A stretch of DNA of 64,000 nucleotides from Bacteroidales bacterium (lineage in GTDB: Bacteria; Bacteroidota; Bacteroidia; Bacteroidales; F082), in assembly GCA_028704385.1 (NCBI GenBank), contig JAQVLA010000014.1, positions 1-64,000 of the forward strand, given 5' to 3'. The notes below the pieces were generated by a model, which was given only the letters and a program-made list of their open reading frames with translations, did no database searches and was not told the DNA's origin. Both the position numbers and the translations under genes were made by a program. Shown here piece after piece: positions 55,377-63,197 of this stretch. Position 1 is the first letter of the stretch, and each line of letters begins with the position of its first letter.

Positions 55377-56212
55377 ATAAGAAAAACCAAAACCGGAAGA
55401 CAAAAGACCAATTCACCTGCAAAATGTAAAAGACCGGCTCTTGACAGTTTTTTACGCTTTAGAAATAAAAAAGCAAAAGCTAAACCCATCATTAGCAAAA
55501 TTATGTATGCTTTAACTACCGCTCCATCAACAAAAAAGAACTGAATTGATAAAAAAACCAGTTGAAAAATCAACACAAGCAACAACATTTTTTTTGTTTT
55601 TTGTTCGCCCAATCGGGTAGCCATTGAGCTGTTTTGCTGTTTTAGATCAATTTCCAGTTCGTTGAATGCAATAAAACTTGTTTCCCACCAAACGAGTAAT
55701 GTAAAGCAACAAAAAACCATAAACATCTGTATATCTAATGGATTTTCTTTAAGGTGTAGTGCTCCAAGCCATATGCCAACACTATAAATCAGTGCAATTT
55801 GGATCTCTTTTTGTAGCCATAATTTCCTTGAAAAAACTGAAGAGCTGACTAACAAAATATGTATCAAGGCAAAACCAGCAAATACCCCAGCCGATATCCA
55901 CATTGGAAAACTAGCAAAACGAATAAAAACCAATACCACTGTCAGGCTTGTCAACGACAATACAAAAAGCAACTTCTTAAAATGCTTTTCGTGAAACTTA
56001 TGCCTACTGTTTATTATCCTTCCGTGATTCAATCGTGCATCGAACAAATGATCCAGTGTGTATATCGTCCACACTGCCATGGCCAAGGCAACAAACCACC
56101 AAACTGGGAGTTTTGCATCAAGCAAAGCTGCTGCAAACAAGGCACTACAAAGGGAGCCTGCAACAATATGCAGGCTCAAATTTTCGATCAGCTTGATAAA
56201 TTTTTGCCACAA
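55373..56212 (-). CDS. UbiA prenyltransferase-like membrane protein
   Basis: A 279-residue protein with about eight or nine transmembrane helices. YTLDHLFDARLN (Asp54, Asp58) resembles the first Asp-rich motif of UbiA prenyltransferases (NxxDxxxD, with Tyr replacing Asn). FIAFNELEIDLKQQNSSMATRLGEQ resembles the second. If active it would transfer a prenyl chain to an aromatic or polar acceptor in the membrane. The motifs are degenerate, so activity is uncertain. It lies 43 bases downstream of the acyltransferase fusion gene on the same strand and may be its operon partner. Confidence 0.55.
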   Translation of the reverse strand: MWQKFIKLIENLSLHIVAGSLCSALFAAALLDAKLPVWWFVALAMAVWTIYTLDHLFDARLNHGRIINSRHKFHEKHFKKLLFVLSLTSLTVVLVFIRFASFPMWISAGVFAGFALIHILLVSSSVFSRKLWLQKEIQIALIYSVGIWLGALHLKENPLDIQMFMVFCCFTLLVWWETSFIAFNELEIDLKQQNSSMATRLGEQKTKKMLLLVLIFQLVFLSIQFFFVDGAVVKAYIILLMMGLAFAFLFLKRKKLSRAGLLHFAGELVFCLPVLVFLI

Positions 56213-56255
56213 AACCTTTCAAATAAGGCTTTCAAATTTAGGCGTTTACTTTTTA

Positions 56256-58712
56256 TCAGCTACTAAGTTTTTGCTGAATGCGTTCGCGCACATTACTGGC
56301 CAGGCTCTCGTAAGAATGATTATCGGGATAAACGGGTTCCAGAAATTCAACCCTGATTTTTTTCCAGGGCTTCGGAAAAAAGCTACCTTTTGGTAAAGCC
56401 TCAAATGCACCGCTGATAGAAACCGGAATAACAGGCACCTTCAATTCACTGGCCAAAATGGCAAACGTCTTCTTGAAATCGCCTAGATGACCATTTGCAG
56501 TACGTGTACCTTCCGGAAATATGATCAGGCTTTTTTGGCGGCGCAACACCTCTCCCATTTTCTGAATCGAGGCTTTCAAATCACGATTCAAATCCATGAT
56601 AATGATGTTGTTGCGATTAGCAAGAAACTTTAACCAGCGTGGACGAATATGCTTTTCCTTGGCATAAAAATAGGTGCCACGAACTTGCTTGTAACGCAGA
56701 ACAGAAGCCACAAACATGCCGTCAAAAAAACTTTGGTGGTTTGGAGCTAAGATAAAAGGCCCTTCAGGCAGATTTTGATGTCCGATGGTCTGAAATCTAA
56801 AATACAATTTAAAAAAAGCACGCGACAACCAAACAGCAAGATTACCTGTAAACCAGGTGGAAGGCAATTGCAACTGAACCTTCTCGCGTAAGATTTCGGC
56901 CCAGTTGATATGGGATTCTTCCATCCGTGTTTTATGTGCAGCAATCCATTCGCTAAGCTCCAACAAAGAGGCGTAATCCGTAAGTTCGTGAGGCTCAATC
57001 TTTAGCCCGAAAGTTTGATCAATCCAACTTTGCATACTAATCTTATCCAGCGAATCAAAACCCAAGTCATTTTCGATATGATCTGATGGCAATGGTTTAA
57101 GGTGTTTTTCTGCTTCAACAAAAGCAACCAGCAAAGGGTAAACCGGATTGTCAATCTCAACTACCGCTTCAGTCCTATCCCTTGAAGTATCTTTTGCAAG
57201 ATCAGCTAATCGAAACCTTTGGAGTTTTCCCAGTCGTGTTCGAGGCAGCTCTTCAGTGGTAAATTGAATCCGGTGGATCCGTTTGTAAGAAGAAACCTTC
57301 TCGTTAAACGGCTTGAGCAAGTTTTCGCGCAAGCTCATCTCCAGCTGATCCAAAGGCAGATTCTCGTTACTATGGGGCACAACAATCAGTTGAAGCTGAT
57401 CATCGGCATAAAAAACTGCACAATCCTGGACCAATTCGGGTTGTAACAATTCGGCCTCAAGTTCTGCGGGATTTACATTTTTTCCATTGGACAATACAAT
57501 GATTTCCTTTTTCCTTCCGGTGATAAACAAAAAACCTTCCACATCCACATAACCCAGATCACCGGTGTGCAACCAACCATCTCTGATCACTTCGGCAGTT
57601 TCCTCCGGTCTGTTGTAATAGCCTTTCATGATATGAGGCCCTCGTGCCGTGATTTCGCCATCAACGATTCGCAATTCTGTACCCGCCACTACATGGCCAG
57701 GCGAACCGATTTTTACCCTTCCGGGCTGTGTAAAGGTGATCATCGGAGCAGCTTCTGTCATGCCATAACCTTCGAGCACCTCGAAACCAAGGGTTTGAAA
57801 ATCGCCCCCTACTTCCGGATCAAGGGCCGCACCACCCGAAACTAAAAACTCAACAGCTCCGCCAAATTTCTGATGAGCAGCCTTGAAAATCTTTTTTGAA
57901 AAGCCTTTGGATTGTAATTTTGCAGCGATTTTAAATAACATCCTGGCTACACCACTTTTATCAATTTTAGTTTTTATACCCTTGTGTATGGCCGCATACA
58001 ATCGGGGAACACCAATGATGATAGTGATTTTGTTGTCCTGAAGAGTTTTTAAAATGTCTTCTGTTTTCAGCGAAGGACTGATGGCAATGGTCGCACCTAA
58101 CGATAGCGGGATGATTAAAGTACCGGCCAATGGAAAAATATGATGCAAAGGAAGCAATACCATCACACGCGAATCGGGGTGATAAATCTTGATTTCTTTT
58201 GAAACTGCATCCACATTTTGCCTGAGGTTACGATAGGTCAGCATCACACCTTTGGGACTTCCTGTTGTGCCGCTGGTGTAGATGATAACAGCAGTGTCGT
58301 CAGATTGATATTCCGGCATTTCTCCAACCTCATCAGTTAAGCTTTCTGTCTCAAATTGCTGAGGTAATATGATAAGTTTTGTCTGAATATCTGCTAAATA
58401 AATAGCTTCCCGCATGAGTTTTGCACCCGTTTCGGAGCAAAATATCACTTCTGGAGAGGAATCCTTTAAGATGTAGGCAACATCTGCAGTGGAGGACATA
58501 AAATCCACCGGAATAACTACCCCGCTTTTTTGCCAGATGGCATAAAATGCAAGTGCCCATGCCGGTGAATTCTCAGCAAAAATTACTGCATGTGAACCTG
58601 CTGCTAAAGAAATTTGTTTTGAAAACTTCGTAAGGCCGGCAAAAAACTGATCGTAAGTGATTGCCTGTGTGCCGTACTGAATAGCCAGCTTCTGGCCGTG
58701 GTTTTTGAGCAT
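56256..58712 (-). CDS. acyl-AMP ligase / acyl carrier / PlsC acyltransferase fusion
   Basis: An 818-residue three-domain protein. The AMP-forming ligase (about 1-520) has YTSGTTGSPKGVML (about 145-158), GYGMTEAAPMITF and WLHTGDLGYVD. A phosphopantetheine-binding domain has LGFDSLDKIS (Ser554). The C-terminal PlsC domain has PNHQSFFDG (HX4D, about 658-664) and FPEGTRT (about 732). It probably activates free fatty acids, holds them on its own carrier domain and acylates a lysophospholipid, like E. coli Aas but with an added carrier domain. I start at ATG 58712, because an in-frame ATG at 58775 lies upstream of the -7 box at 58749-58756. Confidence 0.85.
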   Translation of the reverse strand: MLKNHGQKLAIQYGTQAITYDQFFAGLTKFSKQISLAAGSHAVIFAENSPAWALAFYAIWQKSGVVIPVDFMSSTADVAYILKDSSPEVIFCSETGAKLMREAIYLADIQTKLIILPQQFETESLTDEVGEMPEYQSDDTAVIIYTSGTTGSPKGVMLTYRNLRQNVDAVSKEIKIYHPDSRVMVLLPLHHIFPLAGTLIIPLSLGATIAISPSLKTEDILKTLQDNKITIIIGVPRLYAAIHKGIKTKIDKSGVARMLFKIAAKLQSKGFSKKIFKAAHQKFGGAVEFLVSGGAALDPEVGGDFQTLGFEVLEGYGMTEAAPMITFTQPGRVKIGSPGHVVAGTELRIVDGEITARGPHIMKGYYNRPEETAEVIRDGWLHTGDLGYVDVEGFLFITGRKKEIIVLSNGKNVNPAELEAELLQPELVQDCAVFYADDQLQLIVVPHSNENLPLDQLEMSLRENLLKPFNEKVSSYKRIHRIQFTTEELPRTRLGKLQRFRLADLAKDTSRDRTEAVVEIDNPVYPLLVAFVEAEKHLKPLPSDHIENDLGFDSLDKISMQSWIDQTFGLKIEPHELTDYASLLELSEWIAAHKTRMEESHINWAEILREKVQLQLPSTWFTGNLAVWLSRAFFKLYFRFQTIGHQNLPEGPFILAPNHQSFFDGMFVASVLRYKQVRGTYFYAKEKHIRPRWLKFLANRNNIIIMDLNRDLKASIQKMGEVLRRQKSLIIFPEGTRTANGHLGDFKKTFAILASELKVPVIPVSISGAFEALPKGSFFPKPWKKIRVEFLEPVYPDNHSYESLASNVRERIQQKLSS

Positions 58713-58748
58713 ATAAATTTTGCTTGGTATTACTTCAAAAAAGTGCTG

Positions 58749-58756
58749 CAAAAATA
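58749..58756 (-). promoter_or_regulatory. -7 box for the acyltransferase fusion gene
   Basis: The minus strand reads TATTTTTG, an exact consensus match 37 bases before ATG 58712. It sits inside the longer open frame, which rules out the upstream ATG if this promoter is used. Confidence 0.5.
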
Positions 58757-58855
58757 GCTGAATAAACAATGCCAAAAGATCAAAATCAGCCGTTTAGCAA
58801 GGCATTTTGCTTAAAAAAGCTTAATAACAGCAACCTTTGAAGAAATTATTGCGTT

Positions 58856-59113
58856 ATGAATGGAAAAATTGTCCCGTTTATTATCTTTTTCCTTACATCT
58901 AATTGTGTCTTCTCACAATCTACTTTCATTCCGCATTTCACTGGCGCCTACATTCATGATCATTACCTGATTTGCCCTGATGTGAATGCTGCTGCTGTGT
59001 ATCAGGAATCGTTGAAAGATATGTTTCCATATGGCAACCTGCATTTTATGGATTCCTGGCTTTATGCCGTAAACCTTAAGATGAATATGCTTAACCGAAC
59101 CGCTAAATTCTAG
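58856..59113 (+). CDS. possible small exported protein or gene remnant
   Basis: An 85-codon open frame with a convincing signal peptide (MNGKIVPFIIFFLTSNCVFSQ) but a mature part of only about 64 residues with no known motif (HFTGAYIHDHYLICPDVNAAAVYQESL). A one-mismatch -7 box (AACCTTTG, 58832-58839) precedes it. It may be a real small secreted protein or the 5' remnant of a larger exported protein. There is no overlapping better candidate on the other strand. Confidence 0.35.
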   Translation: MNGKIVPFIIFFLTSNCVFSQSTFIPHFTGAYIHDHYLICPDVNAAAVYQESLKDMFPYGNLHFMDSWLYAVNLKMNMLNRTAKF

Positions 59114-59129
59114 AATCACTGATCATTGA

Positions 59130-59158
59130 AAAGGAGTTGACTGAATGCCAACTCCTTT
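59130..59158. terminator. hairpin between trpB and the small + strand gene
   Basis: AAAGGAGTTG (59130-59139) pairs perfectly with CAACTCCTTT (59149-59158) over a 9-base loop. The T tract on the minus side is short (TTTT). It is placed to end trpB transcripts, 40 bases after the stop. Confidence 0.5.
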
Positions 59159-59197
59159 CAAACCAATTTATTCACTTAAGTTTAACCAATACGCTGT

Positions 59198-60397
59198 TTA
59201 CATTAAGTCGCGCTCCACATCTTTGTCGCCTCTTCCGGAGAGGTTGATGATGCTCAGCTGATCTGATTTTCCGCGTAACAATTTCATGGCCAGTGCCACC
59301 GCATGTGAAGATTCAATGGCAGGAATAATTCCTTCCAGCCGGCTTAATAGCTTAAAGGCCTCAATGGCTTCGGCATCTGTTATCAGGTGATAATGTGCTC
59401 TTCCAACATCTTTAAGCAGCGCGTGCTGCGGGCTGATTCCCGGATAATCCAATCCGGCAGCAATGCTGTAAGAAGGATAAACTTCGTCATTTTCGTTGGT
59501 AAGGGCATAAGAATAGGTTCCCTGAAATACGCCTGGCTTACCCAGACTCAGCGTGGCAGCCGTTTGCCCCAGCTCGCCTGTTCCGCCACCTTCGGCCGCA
59601 TGAATGGCCACTCCCTTCTCATACAGAAAATCATTGAAAAGCCCAATGGCATTAGATCCGCCTCCTATACAAGCCATAATATTATCCGGAAGACGACCCT
59701 CCGTTTCGATGATCTGCTTTTTGGCTTCTTTGCCGATTACGCTCTGAAAATAGCCCACCATGCTAGGATATGGATGCGGCCCCACCTGTGATCCCAGCAG
59801 ATAAAACGCATCCGGATTTTCGATATAATAACCCAAAGCAGCATCCACAGCGTCTTTCAGCGTTCCTCTTCCTGCTGAGGTGAGTATTAATTCGGCTCCC
59901 AACAGCTTGATGCGGCTGACGTTCATCTTTTGGCGTTCGGCATCTTTAGCGCCCATAAACACCTTGCATTTGATGCCAAAAAGTGCTGCTGCCGTTGCTG
60001 TAGCTACTCCGTGCTGACCCGCACCCGTTTCGGCAACAATTTCGGTGGCTCCCATTCTTTTGGTAAGCAAAATTTGCCCGATCGTATTGTTGATCTTGTG
60101 TGAACCAGTATGATTCAAATCTTCGCGTTTGAGGTATATTCTCGAACCAATATAACCTGACAAACGACTGGCATAAAAAAGCGGAGAAGGCCTGCCGACA
60201 AAAGTTTTGAGGTAATGTGTAAATTCCTCCTCAAAGCTTTTTTGTTTGGTGTGATAGTTAAATTGTTCAGCCAGTTCCTGAAGTTTGCCTTCCAGTACGG
60301 GAGGCACATACATGCCTCCAAATTCGCCAAACCGGCCGTTAACAGATCCCAGATTTTGTTGTGTAGTGGAATTTCCGTTTAAAGTGATATTTTCCAT
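59198..60397 (-). CDS. trpB: tryptophan synthase beta chain
   Basis: A 399-residue PLP enzyme that joins indole and serine to make tryptophan. NGRFGEFGGMYVPPVL (about 20-35) opens the conserved part. The PLP lysine is Lys101 in LNHTGSHKINNTIGQ. GQHGVATATAAALFG and the phosphate-binding GGGSNAIGLF (about 236-245) are intact. This is the canonical TrpB1 type that normally pairs with TrpA. Neither trpA nor any other trp gene is adjacent, so this is a single-gene transcription unit, controlled by the attenuator at 60534-60663. The leader-to-start distance is about 137 bases. Confidence 0.96.
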   Translation of the reverse strand: MENITLNGNSTTQQNLGSVNGRFGEFGGMYVPPVLEGKLQELAEQFNYHTKQKSFEEEFTHYLKTFVGRPSPLFYASRLSGYIGSRIYLKREDLNHTGSHKINNTIGQILLTKRMGATEIVAETGAGQHGVATATAAALFGIKCKVFMGAKDAERQKMNVSRIKLLGAELILTSAGRGTLKDAVDAALGYYIENPDAFYLLGSQVGPHPYPSMVGYFQSVIGKEAKKQIIETEGRLPDNIMACIGGGSNAIGLFNDFLYEKGVAIHAAEGGGTGELGQTAATLSLGKPGVFQGTYSYALTNENDEVYPSYSIAAGLDYPGISPQHALLKDVGRAHYHLITDAEAIEAFKLLSRLEGIIPAIESSHAVALAMKLLRGKSDQLSIINLSGRGDKDVERDLM

Positions 60398-60533
60398 TTT
60401 ATAAATATTTTTTTAGATGAATAATTTTTGTGATCGATGTAGTAAAAGCTTTTCAAGCTGCTTCACCATCGGAAGATCACTTTTTTTATCCAGCCAAGCA
60501 CAGTTGAGTTCATAGTAGTCAAAAAATTAAGTC

Positions 60534-60568
60534 AAAAAAAATGGCCGGAGGTTTTCACTTCCGGCCAT
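60534..60568 (-). terminator. trp attenuator terminator
   Basis: On the minus strand ATGGCCGGAAG pairs with CCTCCGGCCAT (11 bp, one G:U, 6-base loop; 60541-60568) and runs into seven or eight U's (60534-60541). It lies between the Trp-rich leader peptide (ending 60598) and trpB (60397), the position of an attenuator. There is no T tract on the plus side. Confidence 0.88.
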
Positions 60569-60597
60569 CTATCGTTAATCGAACAGACACAAAGTAG

Positions 60598-60663
60598 TTA
60601 CTTCCCTATTTCGGATCGAAACGGAAGCCACCACCAAAAGCTGTTCATTTGAGTTATTTTCAT
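60598..60663 (-). CDS. trpL: trp leader peptide
   Basis: A 21-codon open frame, ATG (60661-60663) to TAA (60598-60600), with three consecutive UGG codons (60628-60636) in the context NSFWWWLPF. An internal ATG six codons in is an alternative start. Downstream RNA can fold as CTTCC-N-TTTCG/CGAAA-GGAAG, and 30 bases after the stop comes an intrinsic terminator. Ribosome stalling at the Trp codons when charged tRNA-Trp is scarce would alter folding and let transcription reach trpB. A one-mismatch -7 box TATTTTAG (60668-60675) lies just upstream, which would make this message almost leaderless. Confidence 0.85.
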   Translation of the reverse strand: MKITQMNSFWWWLPFRSEIGK

Positions 60664-60740
60664 GCCGCTAAAATACATGTCTTTTGAATTGCGAAAACAT
60701 TTGCTGTTATTTTTTAACAATTGTGTTTTTGAATCACGAT

Positions 60741-60827
60741 TTACTGTTGAGGCATCCCCACTAGATATGCAGTTAATTTTACTGCCCCTATTAATGGGAA
60801 TCCAGGGATAGAAGTAATATTGTAAAG
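60741..60827 (-). repeat. palindrome-rich element after the DUF1801 gene, candidate dispersed repeat
   Basis: The frame of the DUF1801 gene continues past its stop codon for 28 sense codons (LYNITSIPGFPLIG..., ending VGMPQQ) before a second stop at 60741. The DNA contains the near-palindrome CAGTTAATTTTACTG (60770-60784) and CCC-N8-GGG (60786-60798, approximate). The last residues of the DUF1801 protein also deviate from what I expect of the family. This looks like a small inserted element; copy number cannot be judged from one window. Confidence 0.35.
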
Positions 60828-61193
60828 TTAATAACAGGATTCCATTTTCCTGAACTTCAAAATTCTTTCTATTAAGTTGGTTGGTAAGGGTTTGTTGTGA
60901 GGAAACTGAATAACAGATTTTGATACTTTCAATCCTTTTAGATCGGTCTCAAACTCCTTTAACAATGCTTCACTCCAGGGGCTTGATATGGAAATATGCT
61001 TTTCAAATGCACAATAGTAAATTAAATAATATTTCTTACCAATGATGAATGCCGGAATCTGATAACTAATTACCTCCCGGGCTTCGGGTGCAACTTTATG
61101 CACCAGCTCCCGAATCGTTACCAATCTGTTCAGGATTTCACCGCCAAATACACTGTGATACTCATCAATGGATTTATAATTTGTTTTTGCCAT
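60828..61193 (-). CDS. DUF1801 (YdhG-like) domain protein
   Basis: A 121-residue protein with the DUF1801/YdhG fold, which is related to frataxin-like iron chaperones in shape. It shows SIDEYHSVFGGEILNRLVTIRELVHKVAPEAREVISYQIPAFIIGKKYYLIYYCAFEKHISISS as family landmarks and LKGLKVSKSVIQFPHNKPLPTNLIERILKFR at the end. Function is uncertain. Start ATG 61193 overlaps the DoxX-like gene by 20 bases. A further upstream ATG at 61307 lies inside that gene and gives a non-family N terminus. Last gene of a five-gene operon. Confidence 0.75.
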   Translation of the reverse strand: MAKTNYKSIDEYHSVFGGEILNRLVTIRELVHKVAPEAREVISYQIPAFIIGKKYYLIYYCAFEKHISISSPWSEALLKEFETDLKGLKVSKSVIQFPHNKPLPTNLIERILKFRKMESCY

Positions 61194-61560
61194 ACAATTT
61201 AATTTTACGGTTATATACATAAGAAATTGCAAGGATAATACCCACAATAATTGGTGACAAAATATAACTGAATTTGCCATCAACCACTGCATGGCTGAAC
61301 ACAGCATAGATCAAATTAAAAGTTAGTCCTGCATAAGCCCACTCTCGTAAAGTGCCAGACAATTTTGGCAACATTATCGCGGTTGCTCCTAAAGTTTTGG
61401 ATATAATTAATGCGTAGGCAAAATAATCAGGATAACCCAATGGTTTTGTACCTGTATTAAAATGTTCCGGTGCAAAAAACAGTGTACTCAAAGGCATTAC
61501 ACCTTCGACAAGGAAAATTATTCCCGTAGTAATCCAGAAAATTATCTTGTATTTCTTCAT
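61174..61560 (-). CDS. DoxX-like four-helix membrane protein
   Basis: A 128-residue inner-membrane protein with four hydrophobic segments (about 6-24, 47-64, 73-92, 98-115). GYPDYFAYALIISKTLGATAIMLPKLSGTLREWAYAGLTFNLIYAVFSH is typical of DoxX-like family proteins. These often travel with ArsR regulators and AHSA1-domain proteins, as here. The role is unknown. It overlaps the AHSA1-like gene by 4 bases. Confidence 0.75.
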   Translation of the reverse strand: MKKYKIIFWITTGIIFLVEGVMPLSTLFFAPEHFNTGTKPLGYPDYFAYALIISKTLGATAIMLPKLSGTLREWAYAGLTFNLIYAVFSHAVVDGKFSYILSPIIVGIILAISYVYNRKIKLYGKNKL

Positions 61561-62066
61561 TTGCGTTGTTCTTTTAATTGCGTTATTAATTCCTCCAGGC
61601 CACGAATTGCGATTGTTAAACCTTCCTTCACACCCATTTTGATTACGGTTTCTAAATCATTTAATGAATTGTAAGTTGAAATTGTCTTTACAATCGTGTT
61701 CTCTCCATTATCAGTGAATAATGTATGCCATTTTGCTCTTGGCATCTGGATGTTAATATTTCCCTCTGAATCACAAAAACCATCCCAGGCAATGTAACTA
61801 TCTTTTGGTGTAATTTGCTCATAATCCATTCTTCCCCAATGTTCTTCACCATTAGGACCACACATCGCATACAGCCAATAACCACCTTCAATAAAGTTCA
61901 TTATTTTAGTTTTTGCTTGCCATGGTTTTGGTGCAAACCATTGATCCAGGTATTCACTTTTGGTGTAAACATCCCATATAAGTGCCCTTTCCGCTGAAAA
62001 TTCTTTTACAACAGTGATGGATTTATTTTCCTTGTCAACAAGGAAGTCGAATTGTAAATTGTTCAT
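61557..62066 (-). CDS. AHSA1/SRPBCC domain protein
   Basis: A 169-residue START-like protein of the AHSA1 family. It starts with SITVVKEFSAERALIWDVYTKSEYLDQWFAPKPWQAKTKIMNFIEGGYWLYAMCGPNGEEHWGRMDYEQITP (residues about 16-88, landmarks) and has the family C-terminal helix REGLEELITQL-like. It has a hydrophobic cavity fold and probably binds a small ligand or a client protein. It overlaps its neighbours on both sides by 4 bases, so expression is coupled with the ArsR-type regulator. Confidence 0.85.
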   Translation of the reverse strand: MNNLQFDFLVDKENKSITVVKEFSAERALIWDVYTKSEYLDQWFAPKPWQAKTKIMNFIEGGYWLYAMCGPNGEEHWGRMDYEQITPKDSYIAWDGFCDSEGNINIQMPRAKWHTLFTDNGENTIVKTISTYNSLNDLETVIKMGVKEGLTIAIRGLEELITQLKEQRK

Positions 62067-62383
62067 TTTTTTACATTTTTAATTGTTGATATTAAATTGT
62101 CTAACTGATTGAACCTGAGTTCCCAGATCTTTTTAAATTGCTCGAGCCATTCATCTATTTCTTTCATTTTATCAATTTCAAGAGAGTAGAATATCTCTCT
62201 TCCCTTTTGTTCTTGCTTCACAAGTTCGCATTCTGTTAAAATGCGAAGATGCTTTGATATTGCTTGTCTGGAAGTATCAAAATGTTCTGCAATGTTATTT
62301 GGCGTCATTGCGTGTAGAGCAATTAAAGTGATTATTGCTCTTCGCGTGGGATCGGCGATGGCCTGAAATATGTCTCTGCGCAT
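62063..62383 (-). CDS. ArsR family transcriptional repressor
   Basis: A 106-residue winged-helix regulator. RRDIFQAIADPTRRAIITLIALHAMTPNNIAEHFDTSRQAISKHLRILTECELV (about 2-55) is the HTH, and QKGREIFYSLEIDKMKEIDEWLEQFKKIWELRFNQLDNLI is the wing and dimer helix. No metal-binding ELCVCDL motif is present. It resembles the SdpR/YczG-type members linked to AHSA1 proteins. It likely represses its own operon, perhaps through the inverted repeat at 62960-62977. It starts 2 bases after the DHFR-like gene. Confidence 0.88.
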   Translation of the reverse strand: MRRDIFQAIADPTRRAIITLIALHAMTPNNIAEHFDTSRQAISKHLRILTECELVKQEQKGREIFYSLEIDKMKEIDEWLEQFKKIWELRFNQLDNLISTIKNVKK

Positions 62384-62385
62384 TA

Positions 62386-62952
62386 TTAAAGTGGTTTGTA
62401 AACAAGAACTATGATTCCGCAGTCAAAATGTGTTGAAGATACCAAACTTAATTTTAGTATTGTGTCAACCTCTTGAAAAACAGGCATCCCTTTCCCAAGA
62501 ATTGTTGGGTTAACAAACAAATGATATTCGTCGATTAAATTTTCTTTGATTAAAGAAGACACAAATTTGGCTCCACCATAAACGATTATATCTTTACCTG
62601 ATTGTTGTTTTAAAGCAATAATTTTTTCAACAAAGTCTCCATTTTCAACTTGCGTATTTTCCCATATTGTTTCTGTCATTGTTTTACTGAAAACAATTAT
62701 GGGGGTTTCGGAAAACTTAATGCCTGCTTCCTTTTCTGGATTGTTATCGTCTTTTGAAACCGCTGCCCAATGCGAAATAAGGCCCATGGCTAAATTTTTC
62801 CCGAGCAAAATGGTGTCCACGGATTGCGTTATTTCATCAACATATTTCTTAAGGTCGTTGGACCATTCAAACAGCAGCCAGTCCATTTCTCCATTAATTC
62901 CAGAAATGTAACCATCAATAGATATCTGTATTTGCAATTTTAATTTTCTCAT
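62386..62952 (-). CDS. dihydrofolate reductase family protein (RibD C-terminal type)
   Basis: A 188-residue protein of the RibD C-terminal/DHFR-like fold. The N terminus RKLKLQIQISIDGYISGINGEMDWLLFEW and the NADPH-binding IIVYGGAKFVSSLIKENLIDEYHLFVNPTILGKGMPVF are family landmarks. It is probably an NADPH-dependent reductase of unknown substrate. It is not the housekeeping FolA. First gene of the operon, with the promoter at 62988-63019. Confidence 0.85.
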   Translation of the reverse strand: MRKLKLQIQISIDGYISGINGEMDWLLFEWSNDLKKYVDEITQSVDTILLGKNLAMGLISHWAAVSKDDNNPEKEAGIKFSETPIIVFSKTMTETIWENTQVENGDFVEKIIALKQQSGKDIIVYGGAKFVSSLIKENLIDEYHLFVNPTILGKGMPVFQEVDTILKLSLVSSTHFDCGIIVLVYKPL

Positions 62953-62959
62953 TGTTTGT

Positions 62960-62977
62960 GTTTCTAATTTATGAAAC
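62960..62977. promoter_or_regulatory. inverted repeat, candidate ArsR-type operator
   Basis: GTTTC (62960-62964) and GAAAC (62973-62977) form an inverted repeat with an 8-base spacer, located between the promoter and the start of the first gene in the operon, where an ArsR-family repressor would act. Confidence 0.35.
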
Positions 62978-62987
62978 TATTCGGTTG

Positions 62988-63019
62988 CAAATATATATGC
63001 AACTCTTTGGTTTCGCAAA
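62988..63019 (-). promoter_or_regulatory. promoter of the DHFR-like/ArsR/AHSA1 operon
   Basis: On the minus strand TTTG (63019-63016), 20 bases, TATATTTG (62995-62988) match both consensus elements. The predicted start lies about 30 bases before the first gene. Confidence 0.7.
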
Positions 63020-63053
63020 TTTTTCTTAATTTTTTTATGTTGCCTGGCATAGC

Positions 63054-63197
63054 TCACAAGAAAACGCCCAATCGCCGGAGTAATTTAGTTGCTACATTAA
63101 ATCCATTTGACACTAATACTTGCGTAAAAGCAGGATTTTTTGAAAGTTCGTCTGGATTGATGGATTTAGTATTCTCCCTGATATTATTGTCGTTCAC
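63054..63197 (-). pseudogene. RidA-family gene fragment
   Basis: A 47-codon minus-strand frame (GTG start at 63197, TGA at 63054-63056) reads SINPDELSKNPAFTQVLVSNG near its start. This matches the N-terminal region of RidA/YjgF enamine deaminases, whose usual continuation is an (I/V)YIGGQN-type segment. Here the similarity stops after NG and the frame ends 15 codons later in unrelated sequence. It appears to be a truncated 5' remnant of a ridA-like gene. Confidence 0.5.
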
